64,000 bases of DNA from the NCBI GenBank assembly GCA_029817715.1, contig JARUPY010000538.1:3534001-3598000 (forward strand). Reading direction: 5' to 3'. The position numbers were made by a program, and so were the translations under genes. The notes beneath the pieces are model-generated. The model was not told where the DNA came from. It was given only the letters and a program-made list of their open reading frames with translations, and ran no database searches. Numbering within the stretch: the first letter of the stretch is position 1; each line of letters starts with the position of its first letter. The DNA comes from Melastoma dodecandrum (taxonomy: Eukaryota > Streptophyta > Magnoliopsida > Myrtales > Melastomataceae). Shown here one piece after another: positions 35,684-48,056 of the stretch.

Positions 35684-38537
35684 ATGGCGGGCGAGGACGA
35701 GGAAGTCGTGAGCTTGGAGCTTCCTGCTCCCCCCGGATGGCTTAAAAAGGTGATTTTTTTTTTTTGTTTGGTTGTTTGTTCTGGATTCTCTTTTGCTCTG
35801 TTTGAATGTTCGTTTCTTGCCCCTAGGTTCGGGTAATGGTTTGGAGTTGTGCCCGTGGAATGGTTTGGTCGAGGGCTGTTTTTTTTTTTTGCGTAATTAG
35901 GGTTCGCGAGGTTCTTGTTTCTAGTTTTTGCTGAATTTTCGTGTTTGGGATTTTCTTGTGGAGTTCTATTATGTTGAAGGGATTTCTCTCTTCCTCGGCA
36001 GTTTCGTCTTTTTTGTTAGTTTGTTATGGGTAGAGATAGTTCAATATTGTGAAGGGGTTGTTAATTATTCTACTGCTCTTTACTGACACGTCCTTTTATT
36101 GATTTTAGGGTTTTAGTACCGGAATAAAGGATTAGAGTGTTTTGTTTGGGTAGTTAACCCATGTTGATTTTACCCTGTAGCGGTTATTACATCCTTTGCA
36201 TTGGATAGCACGAGTTTTGTTTTCTGCAGTACTTGGTTCAGTGCTCTTTGTGCATGGTGGGCTGATTCTTTTCCTCCTTAAATTCCCTTTTATATTGGCA
36301 TGTTTGCACATCAGTCATCCATTAATAACTCTGATGTAATTATATTCGGTTGCGGAAAAGTTTCGAGAACCGTAGCTCTGGTTGAGGAAGTGCTGTGATT
36401 TGGGGCACAGTGACACTTGTTGAGGCGTTTTCTTGGCAGGCCTTTAATTGAGGAAGGGTGCTCATGTTTGTAGCTTATGTTTTCCTGGGTTGATTGGTTA
36501 ACAGTTTGAAAATCTATTGTTTTTTATGGGCTGAAGCAAATCAGGACGGATTTAACTGGTGACACGATACGATTGTTGATTAAAACTGAGGGTTTTGGTG
36601 GCGTCGCTTTTGGTGACTATGGACTCTGTCATGCAGAAGGTTCTCTCTGCGGAACCACTAGAGAAGAAATTGGTGAAAATGAAGGAAAATTTTATTTATG
36701 AATTCACCCAAGGAATTGATATGCCCCGCTGAATCATATCTTATTGATAGCAGAGATCATGTTGAGTGGTTCCAAATCTGTTTTTGTCTCGTCATAGTTC
36801 CGGTTCTGCTGAATTAAATCATCATAAAAACCTAATTGGTGAGGGTTTCATGGCCGATTTACAGTTACAGGTATGGAATGTCTCATGTAGTGTCAACTCC
36901 GTGCCATATTTCATAGTACAAAACAGTGAGAGAGACAGGAGGGTGGGGAAAGAACTGTATCTACAAATCTATGAGGAGGAAACACCTGTGCTTGTTGATA
37001 CCGCTGTCAATTGACAACGATGCTTCATTTTTAAACCATAGTAGAAAGATATAAATCTTTTGTTTGTGAAAACATTCCTTATACTTTGAAATTTCTTATT
37101 CTATTGACAACTGAACTAGTAAATGCTTATATTTTGTTCCTGCGGTTAGGCTGAGGTAGTCAATTCTACTTTAATGAATGTAACTTTGCCATCATAGTTA
37201 TACTGCTAGAAAAGGCGTTCACATATTTTAGCAGTTACAGATTTCAAGCAAACGTTTTGAAGGCCAGTTGGTATAGTTAAAGCTCCTGTCTGAAATATTA
37301 TTACTACTGGATACCCGAACTTCACCTTTTACTTACTGACCAGATGTTGATTGAGTTATGCACTCTAATCATTTTATTTGACTTGAAAGCCTAGGATTGT
37401 TTTTACAGCCATTTTGTGTTCCTTACTCTACTGCCGCCATGTAAGTTTTGACATTCTGCTTCGTTTTTATGGAGGACATGTCGGATGTATATGTCAGCAT
37501 ACATCTGGTAGAGTGAAGTTTGTTGTCGCCTTGGTAGTTTCCTCGGTGCTTCTTTTTGTTCTGTTTTGAACAGATTCTTGTATGCAAGATAGTGCACATT
37601 CTGTGATGATGATTTCTCTGTTGATCATGCTTTTCACTTCTCCATGTTGTTGCAATATGTTTATGCTTAAATGAACTTGATAGTTTAGACTTAACATGGA
37701 CATTTTTAATATTTTCAGTATATTATCAAGAAAGGTGGAACACCTAAGAAGAATGAGATTGTCTTCACGGCTCCGACAGGGGAAGAGATAACTAGTCGCA
37801 AGCAATTGGATCAGTACCTGAAACAGCATCCCGGTGGCCCTGCAATTGCAGAATTCGACTGGGGAACTGGCGAGACCCCTAGGAGATCTGTCCGTATTTC
37901 TGAGAAGGTAAAAGCCACTCCACCTCGTGAAAGCGAGTCCCCGAAGAAACGTAGTAGGAAATCTTCTGCGTTGAAGAAGGATATCAAGGATAATGAACCT
38001 GCTGCTCCTGAAGGAACTGATGAAGGGAAGGAAGTTGAGATGCAAGATGCTGACAAAGTTGAAAAGGTAAGTGCGGAGACAGAAAAGGATAAGGAAGCTA
38101 AGGATGATAAACAGGCCGAAAGTAAAGAGGAAGCAACCAATGCCGTTGTCAATACAGCTCAGGACAAAGAATCAGTCGAGACAGCTGATGCTACAAAAAC
38201 GGGATATGACACTACCAATACTGGATTAGACCAAAATGGAAAGAATGCAGGTAATTCTGAGCCAGAAAAGGAGGAACAAGCGAAGATAGAAGTGAAGGAA
38301 AAAGATCAAGCAGAGAACGAGATCAAAACAGACGAACCCAACATCAAGGAGGCTGAGGACGGGACGAAAGTTGAGGAAAATGACAAGGAGGCAGAACCCG
38401 ACGTAAAGGAAAGCACGGCGCCAAATGGGACCGAAGGGCATGGCAACAAGGTAGCTGTTAGTGAACCCACCAAGGAAGTTGAAGGGGAAGGTATTGAGAA
38501 TGGGAGCCATGGGAATGCCCCAGAGATCAAGGCTTGA
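35684..38537 (+). CDS. Methyl-CpG-binding-domain protein, MBD10/MBD11 type
   Basis: Two exons, 35684-35749 and 37719-38537, are split by an unusually long 1,969-bp GT-AG intron and encode 294 residues. Exon 1 gives [20 protein letters not shown]. Exon 2 continues [40 protein letters not shown] and [20 protein letters not shown], together a full plant MBD (about residues 7-80). The rest is a Lys/Glu-rich disordered tail (about 200 residues) beginning with a basic [14 protein letters not shown] stretch, probably a nuclear signal. The family is nuclear and chromatin-associated; Arabidopsis MBD10/MBD11 do not clearly bind methylated CpG, so the binding target is not claimed. The gene lies just downstream of its own broken duplicate. 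Short frames inside the intron are not exons. Confidence 0.92.
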
Positions 38538-38879
38538 GAGTCAGTCAGTTGCAGCAGCCATGGAAGCGTCTAGTCTGTCTGTATGCCTGTATGTCTGTCT
38601 GTATTAGGCTTTCTTTCTTCGCACCTCACTCTGTGAATCAAGTTAGGAATATGTTCTGGTGGTAGTTTCCAGTGTTGTAGCTTATGATCTAATTGGGGGT
38701 CATGTTGGTAGACAAATCTTGTACAACAAAAGGTGATTAGGCCTCTGCAGCAGTTGTTTAGTTGCTAATGGTGACTGACTTGTCCTGTGTAGTGATCCGT
38801 GTAATATTGTGGTTTCAAATGTCATTATGTACCGCCCACCTCTGTATTCAAATAATGAGACAGTCCTCGGAACCATGTC

Positions 38880-39290
38880 TTGGTTAGATCTTTTCAATCG
38901 ATGACCCTCCGAGTTTGTCACCTGCCCCGTCATCTCTGTCTGTCTTTCTTGTGTGCTCGAAGACAGCATGAAAGTAGCCTCTAACCGTATTGGATGTGAT
39001 TAATGATGTCGGGTTTGGTCTTTTCTTAGGTGACCAGGACACTGCTGCTCCAAGGAGATGGAAGATGCAAAGCCTCTGCTAAAAGGTCCGAAGACTCCCT
39101 AGGCGGATGCCTTTTCTCGACAGTTCTGATTCCGGTTGTACGAGTAATACTGTCTGCACCATCATGGCTCCACCCGCCGAACCCCAAACCTTCAATTGAG
39201 TAAGAATCAGTTCCGTATCCACGAGCCGACATGAATTTTTTGGTAAAAAAGCATTCAAAAGCAAAGTCTTTCATGCCAATTAATTAGCAG
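38880..39290 (-). pseudogene. Second, highly eroded lumen-protein relic
   Basis: Blocks downstream of the intact MBD gene correspond in order to parts of the pseudogene at 34.1-34.4 kb. GATGTGATTAATGATG at 38994 matches 34344. A CTGCTCCAAGGAGATG block near 39044 matches CCCCAAGGAGATG near 34417. A minus-strand stretch near 38880-38970 parallels the last exon. No exon is readable, so this is only a trace. Confidence 0.45.
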
Positions 39291-40652
39291 TCGATGAGGA
39301 GGCAATGAACAAAAAAAGCAGGACTTGCTTCAGTACTAAGAATTCCCATTAAAGAGTCGATTATTTTACACGGTCTTTGTTAACTGCTAGTGCAGATCAC
39401 TCACATTAAAAAGCGTTAAGCTGATCACTCTCTCAGTAAAACTCACTGATAATCTGGAAAGGAGACACACCAAAAGGCTCTTTGAGAACAAAAGGCATCC
39501 CGAGATTCTTCTGTGTCGACATCACCCGAGAGTCGTAACATCACTCTTGGTCGGTCCTCAGTGACTAGTCTGCACGGTAAACAACACATTCACAGCAATC
39601 TCGGCACGTTCGCGTGAGCTATAACGTAGAAGATTGGGAAACCTCGTAACGAACATGCTTGATAAAACTGAAATACCCAACATTACAGGGGTTTTCTCAC
39701 TCTTCTCTTTTTAGAAAAGAATTTTCTCTTAATCAACAAGGATCGTGCTTTATGCATTTAAATACAATTAATGAATGAAATTGTGGGCCTAGTAATTAGG
39801 AAAGAAAAGGGGGAATCGAATTTTGACCAACCAAAAAGGAATTTCGTGAGCATCTATCCAATTTGACACCTGAAAGTTGATACCTGTAAAGCATAATATA
39901 ATCAAATTCTATTCCTATCACAAATCCCAATTTTAAATAAGATGAAAAATGAGCTACAAGATAAAGTTTTTTTGAGAAAATATTTTGCAAGTAACTTTAA
40001 AATTTGTTTAAATAATATTTATAATTCAGTGTTAGAATGATTGGGTTAGGAATAACGATATTTCAAATATCAAGTTCGATTCATAAAGAAATCAATATTC
40101 CTAATACTGGGTTCGTCTCTAAAAAGTTGAGAACTTGAACACCTAATTAAACCCCTCAAAAGGAGTTTTCAATATTTTACGGACGAATGCAGTATTAGAA
40201 ACATGAATTTTTTAAAGAATGAACTCGATATTTTTAATTGAATAATTTTAAAAGTTAATTTCTTATTTCGCCGAACATTTTCTCAGGTTCCGTTGAGTCG
40301 TAGTTGGAGCACTAAGGAGAATAAAAAGGGAGGTTTGAGAAGGAGAAGGTGTCAGGGGGCGGCGGCTTGACTCTACCCAAAAAGATGGTCGGCAAATTAA
40401 GTGTGGTGTTGTATAATGTAATGGTCCCAAGAACCTACCCACTCCCCAGCACCACCACTGGTCGTTTATTCCCCATTAGATGTGTCACCCCCATGCCATA
40501 ATCCATCCAACAATGTATTATTATTATTCACATGAACATTATCTTTTTCTTCTTCAATTTTTTAAAAAATTAAATACGGAATGCTGAATAAAAAAACACT
40601 ACAAGCACATCACCGTCACTCCAACAACAAATTCTGATTTGTTGTAAAACAA
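39291..40652. other. Intergenic, no gene recognised
   Basis: AT-rich spacer up to the Copia element. No supportable reading frame or repeat structure was seen. Confidence 0.45.
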
Positions 40653-40848
40653 ATAACGGGGGAAAAGGATAAAGGAAAACGAGAGAATATAAAGAGAAAA
40701 TTGGAAGAATTTCTTATTGATTTTCAAGATCATTATATGTATACAATAGATATCCCTTCTATTTATAGAGATTTTATAACAGAAAAAATCAAAAGAATCG
40801 TAACCGAATGAATAATAAATGATTACAATAAATGGGCATTGTAGACAT

Positions 40849-42147
40849 TGAAATTTTATTGATGTCAAAATAATTTCATTCGGCCCAAACCATATATTAT
40901 GGTTGAATATGGTTGATTGTCTTTATATTATAAGACATCACGATGTGAAATATTTTGCACTTATATCTTAGTGTAAATATAATACACGGGCCTGATATTA
41001 TAAAAAAGTTCAAGCCCAACCCATTTATTATTGGGTTTTAAAATTGTGGTTCAGCCCATATGCTAGCCCAATAAGCCTAACCCAATTATAAAATGAACTG
41101 GGCCTAGCCCATATATCGGCCCATTCAAACTTCGGCCCATTCAAACTTCGGCCCAATCCAAATGTCGACCCAATAATCTTAAGCCCACATGCATTTGTCC
41201 CACATCGGAAAGAAACACTACCTAAGGACTTCTCAATTCCTATATAAAGGGAGTCCCTCCCCCTTATTTGGGACACAAAAAATTTCTCTCTTCTCTCTTA
41301 TTCTCTTAAGCCCTATTGGGTTATAAAGAGATTCTAGTTATTTTTGAAGACCCCTCTGCGGGTAGTGCGGCGAAGGCTCCTCGGCGGGTAGGGCGGCGAA
41401 GGCTCCTCGGCGGCTGGTGCGGCGGCAAAAGCCCCTCTTGCGGGTTTATCTCCGAGGGCCCCTCTTGCGGGTTTATCTCCGAGGGCCCCTCTAGCGGGTA
41501 TATCTCCGAAGGCCCCTCTTGCGGGTTTATCTCCGAAGGCTCCTCTGCGGGTTTATCTCTGAAGGTCCCATAACAGGACGACGAGATTCTCGTGGGGTAT
41601 ATTATCCTTGGAGTTATATTTTCCCAGCGGTCATATTCTACACACAATAATATTTTCCCCGACGGCGGCTATATTTCTTTGTCGACAACATCTCTCCCTC
41701 AAGTTCTGTTGGATAAAATCCACAGGCCTCGATAACTTCAAGAGTAAGGAGCTCCTTCGATAGCGAAGTTTACGAGCATCTTTTCCTCACTTGATCGACG
41801 ACGGAGTGCTCCAGATCAAGCTTCTACAATAGCCCTGGTGTTCTTCGCCCATCCTCAGAAGACTCTCCAGATCAAGCTTCTACAGCCTTGGTGATCTTCA
41901 CCACTTCTGAAGACCCGCCGAATCAAGCTCTGCAGCTCCAGTGTCTTCATCAACATATCACCCTAAAGCTCCAGCAGATATTTGCCAGAGCTTCAGCCCA
42001 TCCATATTTCGGATATCTTACGAGTATAGAATCAGATGACTCACGTGCTTTGTCCGTGACTAGAGATTGAACCTGCTATTTTTCAATACGACAATTTGTA
42101 CGTTGCTTCCGGTCTATATACGGACCGTGAGATTTTTTACGTCAACA
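40849..42147 (+). mobile_element. 1.3-kb solo LTR nested in the Copia left LTR
   Basis: It is bounded by TG (TGAAATTTTATTG) and CA (ACGTCAACA) and flanked by GACAT on both sides (40844-40848 and 42148-42152). Removing it restores the Copia LTR sequence seen at the right end. TATATAAAGGG near 41240 is a likely LTR TATA box. No protein-coding frame is credible; the frame at 41316-41573 is only a tandem repeat. A GGCCCATTCAAACTTC unit is repeated near 41115-41155. Confidence 0.8.
41400..41575 (+). repeat. ~30-bp minisatellite inside the nested LTR
   Basis: About five units of the form CCCCTCTTGCGGGTTTATCT + CCGAGGG follow each other, grading at the left into a shorter GAAGGCTCCTCGGCGG-type unit. 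The translation FISEGPSCG repeats because the unit is close to a multiple of three, not because it is a gene. Confidence 0.75.
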
Positions 42148-42184
42148 GACATTTATACTATGTTTACAATACTCCCCCTTGAAT

Positions 42185-42378
42185 GTCCATTCCGATATTG
42201 CCTCGTTAAAAACCTTTCCAGGAAAATTCTGTGGGAAAAAATCACGGTTGTTTACTCCCCTCCTTAGTAAGATTACTTTAAATCTCCAGCCTTTCAAAAA
42301 TTGTTGTAGGCAAAGCCTTTGTGAATAAATCTGCCAGATTTTCTGATGAACGTATTTGTTGAACTTCAATATTGTTCG
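42185..42378 (-). pseudogene. C-terminal end of Copia pol
   Basis: The minus strand reads IEVQQIRSSENLADLFTKAL, followed by PTTIFERLEI-stop. This is the conserved end of Copia RNase H. Its upstream partner is at 48493, and the intervening 6.1 kb is inserted DNA. About ten residues expected between the two pieces are missing. Confidence 0.85.
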
Positions 42379-42829
42379 TACGCCTTCCAGCCTAGCACGC
42401 GCGTGGCTGTTCGAACGACCCGAGGATCCGGGCCTGCTCCCCCAAGGCCCAATCCGGTCGACGTCACGACTCGAGCGTCGGACACTGTAGAAGGGAAATG
42501 GGTTGAATCCTCCCTTGGTTCTCGAATGGACCTGCGGGATGTTTCGCCAACCGTCTTCAGTTTCCTGAAGGCGACGGGTGAAAGGCTGCGTAAGGCCTCA
42601 TTTGAGAACTTTAGGGAAGACTCAGGGAATGGCTTGTGTCGCCATCACCCATCCAAAATGGCTCCGTAAATATGGGTATTGTTTAACCTAGGTAAACTAT
42701 ATGGAGTCGTCACCGACTTAAGTTTGAAAACTGGTTTAAGTCGGAAAAACCAGAGTAAGTTCAGGGATTCCTATTTACTAACTCTTACATTCTAAGATGC
42801 GAAAAGGAGGCGTTTGCTCCAGAAGGTTG

Positions 42830-43260
42830 CTTTTGGTTAATGGGTGTTGAACCCGATCCAGGCATTACTCCAGACTCATGTCAATGTTTTACGGGCATTG
42901 GACCCGATTCAGGCTTTTTGGGCCCGAACTCATGTGTGTTGGTCTAACAAGTAGCATGCGACAATAAAGTCCTAAAGCCTAATATACACCTCAACCACAG
43001 ATCAACAATTTAGATCAAAGGAAGCAGGGAAAGGTTGTGATCGTAGGCCTATGTACTTGGGCCCACGACCCGTTACATGTGGAAATAAAGAAAATCGGGA
43101 GGCCCGCACCTCCCTCATGTACCTGAGGCTCACCGGGATGGATTTACATCGGCCGAGCTCATCAGTTGGGGCCGCTTTCGAAACATGCTTCCACCACGAG
43201 TTTCCCCCCGCCCCTCTAGTCTTCGAGCTTCGTTTTGCCGAACTACCGTGAAGTTTGGTT
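42830..43260 (+). repeat. Dispersed repeat, plus-strand copy of the 19.2-19.7 kb block
   Basis: Ordered blocks (CATGTCAATGTTTTACGGGC, a GGACCCGATTC block, GTACTTGGGCCCACGACCCG, ACCTCCCTCATGTACCTGAG) are the reverse complement of those at 19180-19700, with moderate divergence. Confidence 0.65.
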
Positions 43261-44491
43261 GATTTTCATGCAAATCAAATCAAAATACGGTGGGGAAAAC
43301 AGTGGAAATGATGGTCAGAAAATTCTAAATATGACATGTCAAATAATTGGAATTTGACTGAGTGAGTTAAGAATGATACTCATGGGGCGTTGTATAGCCC
43401 GGTCAAATAATTGGAATTTGACTGAGTGAGTTAAGAATGATACTCATGGGGCGTTGTATAGCCCGTTAATGTCGATCTTCCGTGTTGTCGGAAGATGATG
43501 TTCCTTGGTAATGATTTCCTCATTGTTTTACATGCAAAGCAAAGGAAAGGAAAGAGATGTGCAAAGCCTTAGTATCGATTAAATTTGAAGGAAATTCAAT
43601 TGAATTGGTGGGGAATCGAGTCGACTTGTGATCTTTCGAGAATATCCCAAATAAATGGCTAGAGAGGTTCCGTATCCGATCCATTCATCCATACATGCTA
43701 TGAATCCCACGAGAGTGAAGGAATATCAAAAGTAGATTGTTCGAAACATATGACCAAAGAGACAAACATTCATATAAGTAACCATTCATATAAGTAGTAG
43801 TTATGCCGTCGAAAGAATAAGAAGCTAACCATTCATATAAGTAAAGAGATTAATGACAAGCATGTTTGTCAAATTTGATAAAAATCTAATGGTGGGATCA
43901 TATTCCACGAGGCAAAGAAAAGTTTAGCTAATCTTCGAACGTTTACTTGAATTGTGACAAACGGATGATGATTAAAAAATTCATAACTAGCCGTAATCTT
44001 CTCCAACATTTGTGAAATTTACTAGAAGCTATAAAACTTAAATTTCATCCATCATGTCAAATTTTAGGAAAAATAACATGTGGTGTGCTGCTAGTAAAGC
44101 AATGAGTGGGGGTGTTCAACCTGGACATGTTCCAATCGGACAGCTTACAGGGGTGAGTTTGACCCCGTTGACCGTGTGTTGAAGTTGCTCAAAATGAGAA
44201 ATGTAAACATGAAAGTTGTAAAGGATTGAATATTCTAACTTTGGGTTTCAATTTCAGTCCGTTCAGAGTTCAGATGAGCATGTTATGCCTTCTGGAGTAC
44301 AAACTACTCATCCTGCCGCTGGAAGGCAAGAGGCTACCCTGTCTTCCCTTAATGTTTTGACCGACAAATGGACCCGAATGTAAAAGCTTAAAACATCAAA
44401 CTTGTGGAAAACTGAAACATAGTTCTAGGGATACAAATTTCATAAAATACCAATGCGTGATGTGAAAAATACATAAAATACCCTCTCATCA

Positions 44492-44938
44492 TTGCCGCCG
44501 CCGTTTGAAACGTCAAGAGGCGCAACGGGAATCGATGGTGTTGGGGATTTATTTGTTTGCTGAAGCATATGTTCTCGGTTGTAGCTATCGGAATTCGAGC
44601 TTGAGCCGATGACGAGGGGGTTTCTGCCAGTGGGGGCTGAACCTACCTTGGAGGTTTTTTGCTGTCTAGAACGAAGGGGATGCTGGTGGATGATTTTTGG
44701 GTAAGGATTTCCCATAGAAAATTTTCTCCAAGGGAACGAATCAATCCCCGCTAGTGAACGAATCAATCCCCTTCCCTTTGTGTTTTATTTCCATTTTTTG
44801 TAGAAAAGAAGATCTCTTTTTTTTCTTGTTTTCCAAAAAAAAAAGAAATTCTTTCCCTAAGAAATCAGATGATTTGTCTCTAGGGTGAAATCGTTGGTGG
44901 GGGCTGTCACCTGGGAAAAGCAAATTTCCCTTTTTATC
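44492..44938 (+). repeat. ~440-bp direct repeat, left copy
   Basis: It is almost the same as 48057-48492, starting TGCCGCCGCCGTTTGAAA and ending AATTTCCCTTTTTATC. Frames read from it on the minus strand are shared-repeat artefacts. Confidence 0.85.
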
Positions 44939-47900
44939 GTCCTCTCCCCTTTCTCAAGATTTTTTTATTTTTTTCATCATTCCTCAGGCGACGCCCTTAA
45001 CTGATTTTTTATTTGATTTGATTTTATTTATTATTCCCCAAAAGAAAGAAAACCCCCAAATTAGGTGATAAGGATCTGGGGTGTAGACCGTTGGATAAGG
45101 TTGTGAATAAAATAAATGAATTTCGTTATTATATAAAAGTGAAAATGAGAAATGGGTTTAGGATAGGCTTTGGCCTTTTTGTTGGCCCAAAATAAAGGTT
45201 AGACTAATGTTTATGGGCTTAGGCTATTTTATTTTGGATTGCGCTGGGATAATGGGCTAACAATAGTAATTTCTAGCCCGCGGAATAATTTGAGGTATTA
45301 CAGTTTACCCCTCCTTGTGAGGAAATCTGGGATGATTTTCTTGCAAGGATATCATAAATACCTCAAATTATGTTTTGGGGTCATCCTTGGCAGACATGTA
45401 ATCCTAAGAGCTTATTAGGAAAATCATTAGCAATGACTATGACTTCATACGACACAAAGTAATCAAGCAAGTATGAATATGATGCACATGCATGTCATAC
45501 TTCATTTTAATTATTTCTCTCTAAAGACTTCCTTCTAAATGAGATAGGAGAAGAGCGCTTTGGTTCCTCTCACGGCTCACTCTTATATTTGAAATTCGTC
45601 TTGTTTGGACTTCAGAATTCCTTTGACTTGAATGATCATGTACCAGTCGAATAAGTCTTTATCTGGGTTGTAATATGGCTTTGGCATAAGGCCTTTAGAT
45701 TGAAGATTTAAGCTTGTCATTTGAAAGGAGGAAGAGTCTAAGGACCTCATTGGAAACAACTGACTGCAAAGTTTTCACCGTTCAAGCAAATTCTCCATCT
45801 TTTAGACAGCTCGCCAGTTTAGGCATTCTGTTGGGGATGAATAATTGGCTCACTAGTAGGTGCTGATGATCTACTTTGGGGATTGTTTTCCCTTGACTAG
45901 TTGAGAAAATGACGCCTTTGCTCTTGCGACCGTCAATGTCGGCCCTGGTGCTTTATTTTGCTCTTTTGACTTTCATTTTGCGATTTGCTTTTGAAGACTT
46001 TGGTCTTTGCACTAACTCTGTTTTTTCTTTGCTGGATCATGAGGATTTACCCCGCTTTCTTTTCTTATAATCTTTTTGGAGATGCTTTGGACTCCTTGGG
46101 AATTTGCATGTTTTGACGTGTTGTTGGATAAATTCCATCTTTGGGGACAACTCAGCTGGCAGGCTTGACCGTTGATGGTGCATCTTCGCTTGAACCTTGA
46201 GGAAGTGTTGCCTCTATGGTCCGTTGCTTCCGGTTTCTAATTACAGGATCTCCTTTTAACCTCGATGTGAGGCGGCCCTTAGACTCGTTGGGAATAGTGT
46301 ATGAAGAAACTTCAACTTTGGATCGGAAGGGGTTAGCAATGGTTAATGTTTTGTGTTTGGGGTAGAGAAGAAATGCTTGATCTCATCCCGATTTGAGCAT
46401 CTTTTGTCAAAGGATTCGTTGTCCGCCCGGACGTTTGCATGTGAACCCTCATAGTGTTTGCACTCATCACTCTAGAGTAGTGTTTAGGAGTGGGTTTGCC
46501 TTCTCCACTTTCGCTCAGAAACATTCTTATTGTCAAAAATCTTTTCAAATTGTATGCAAATGGGTATACAAATGCTTAAGAAACGATTAGGTTTAGGCAC
46601 GTAAACCTCTTTGGAGACGTCGTACTGAGGTGGTGCTTTTGTATAAGCTTTGTGGGGAAAGTGTTCGCACTCTCATGCCCCAGTCATGTTCTTTGATATT
46701 AAACTCAGAACGGCTTCCACCCGACCACCCACGCCGTTGCCTAGGAGTTTGTACCGTATTGTGCGGACGGTCATGAACCTGCACAGTTGACAACGGACGG
46801 AGATGAAGTTATCTCTTGTACTTCACCTCTCGTTTGGGGAGATTATATAAGGTTGTGTGTCGACTGGGGAGATGGGGTGGATATGCCCATCTCGATGGTT
46901 TCTGGAAGAATATGCTTGTATATTCGACCCTTTCTGAGGAATGCGGTGTACGTAACCGACTCCAGCCTGGAAAATTGGCATGGCTCTGGCTGGGGAAATG
47001 AATGTATGACCTCATCTTGGGAATGATACTCCATTTCGATACAATCATCCTTGGTGACAACAAAGGCAATTTCAAAGCTTTGGTTTGAAATTTTCCACAC
47101 GATCGCCCACGCCTTTGTTCGTAATTCAGGATGTTCATGTAGCTATACTCGCCAAAGGGCGGACAACAAGTGAGTTCATGTAACTTGTTTCTTTTAAAGT
47201 AAGAATGAAGTTTGCCCATGTAACTTCATTTATATGAAAGACGAAGTAGAGTTTTGATACTCCCTTTTTTTTGTTTTTCGTCATTGCATCTTCGTCCGTA
47301 GGAATCAAGTGATTGACGAAATTGTTACTCTTGCCTGATGTCTGTCATGTAAGGATGTTCATGTACCTATCAAACACATGGCGAGAAACAAGTAAGTTCA
47401 TGTGACTTGTTTCTATTAGAGTAAGAATGGAGTTTGCTCATATAATTTCATTTGTAAAAAAAAGTGAAGTAGAGTTTTGGTACTTCCTTTTTGTATGGTT
47501 TCGTCATTGCGTCTTCGTCCGATGGAATCGAAGGTTTGACGAAATTTTGTATCCGTTGGAATAAGGTTTGTATCCGTTGTATAAGGTTGCTCATGTACCT
47601 ACTCTGTGATGTCATCCTTCGCGATTTCCAGCCTCCGACCATTCCGAACTCGTGAATAATGGTGTGTTCATGTAAATTAACACCAAAAACACGAATAGAC
47701 AGAATGCGGTGAATATAACAGACGTCATGGGTGTTTGTTTAGTGAATTAAACAAGTGAGAGGATGTCTCACCGAGAGGTTGCCTCGCCTCGGGATGGCCT
47801 GAGGAGAAAAAGGAACGTTGAGGAATCCGCGAAGGAGGTTGCCTTGGAACTAGTTGTCGCTGGGAGCGGCTGTTAGGAGAATTGGTTATTGATGGTGCGG

Positions 47901-48056
47901 CATAACTGTCTCTTTGGGCTGCTATGGTTATCCTGCATAAGCGAGCAAACACGTTCATGCGTAAAACAGCTTCTTGCGGTACTAGTGTGCTTCCGCGGGA
48001 AGCAAGGATGATGACACGGAGCCGTTTTCTTCGAAGTCGTCGTCAACTCTGATCGT

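Noticed and set aside
35176..35836. Overlapping long frames on both strands before the MBD gene
   Set aside because: GC-richer leader/promoter DNA. No motif, no splice support and mutual overlap.
37806..38537. 243-codon frame as a separate lysine/glutamate-rich protein
   Set aside because: It is the second exon of the MBD gene. The sequence before it encodes the rest of the MBD and follows a clean splice acceptor.
41316..41647. Repetitive GPSCGFISE protein or its reverse-strand counterpart
   Set aside because: Minisatellite inside a solo LTR. The open frame is a consequence of unit length.
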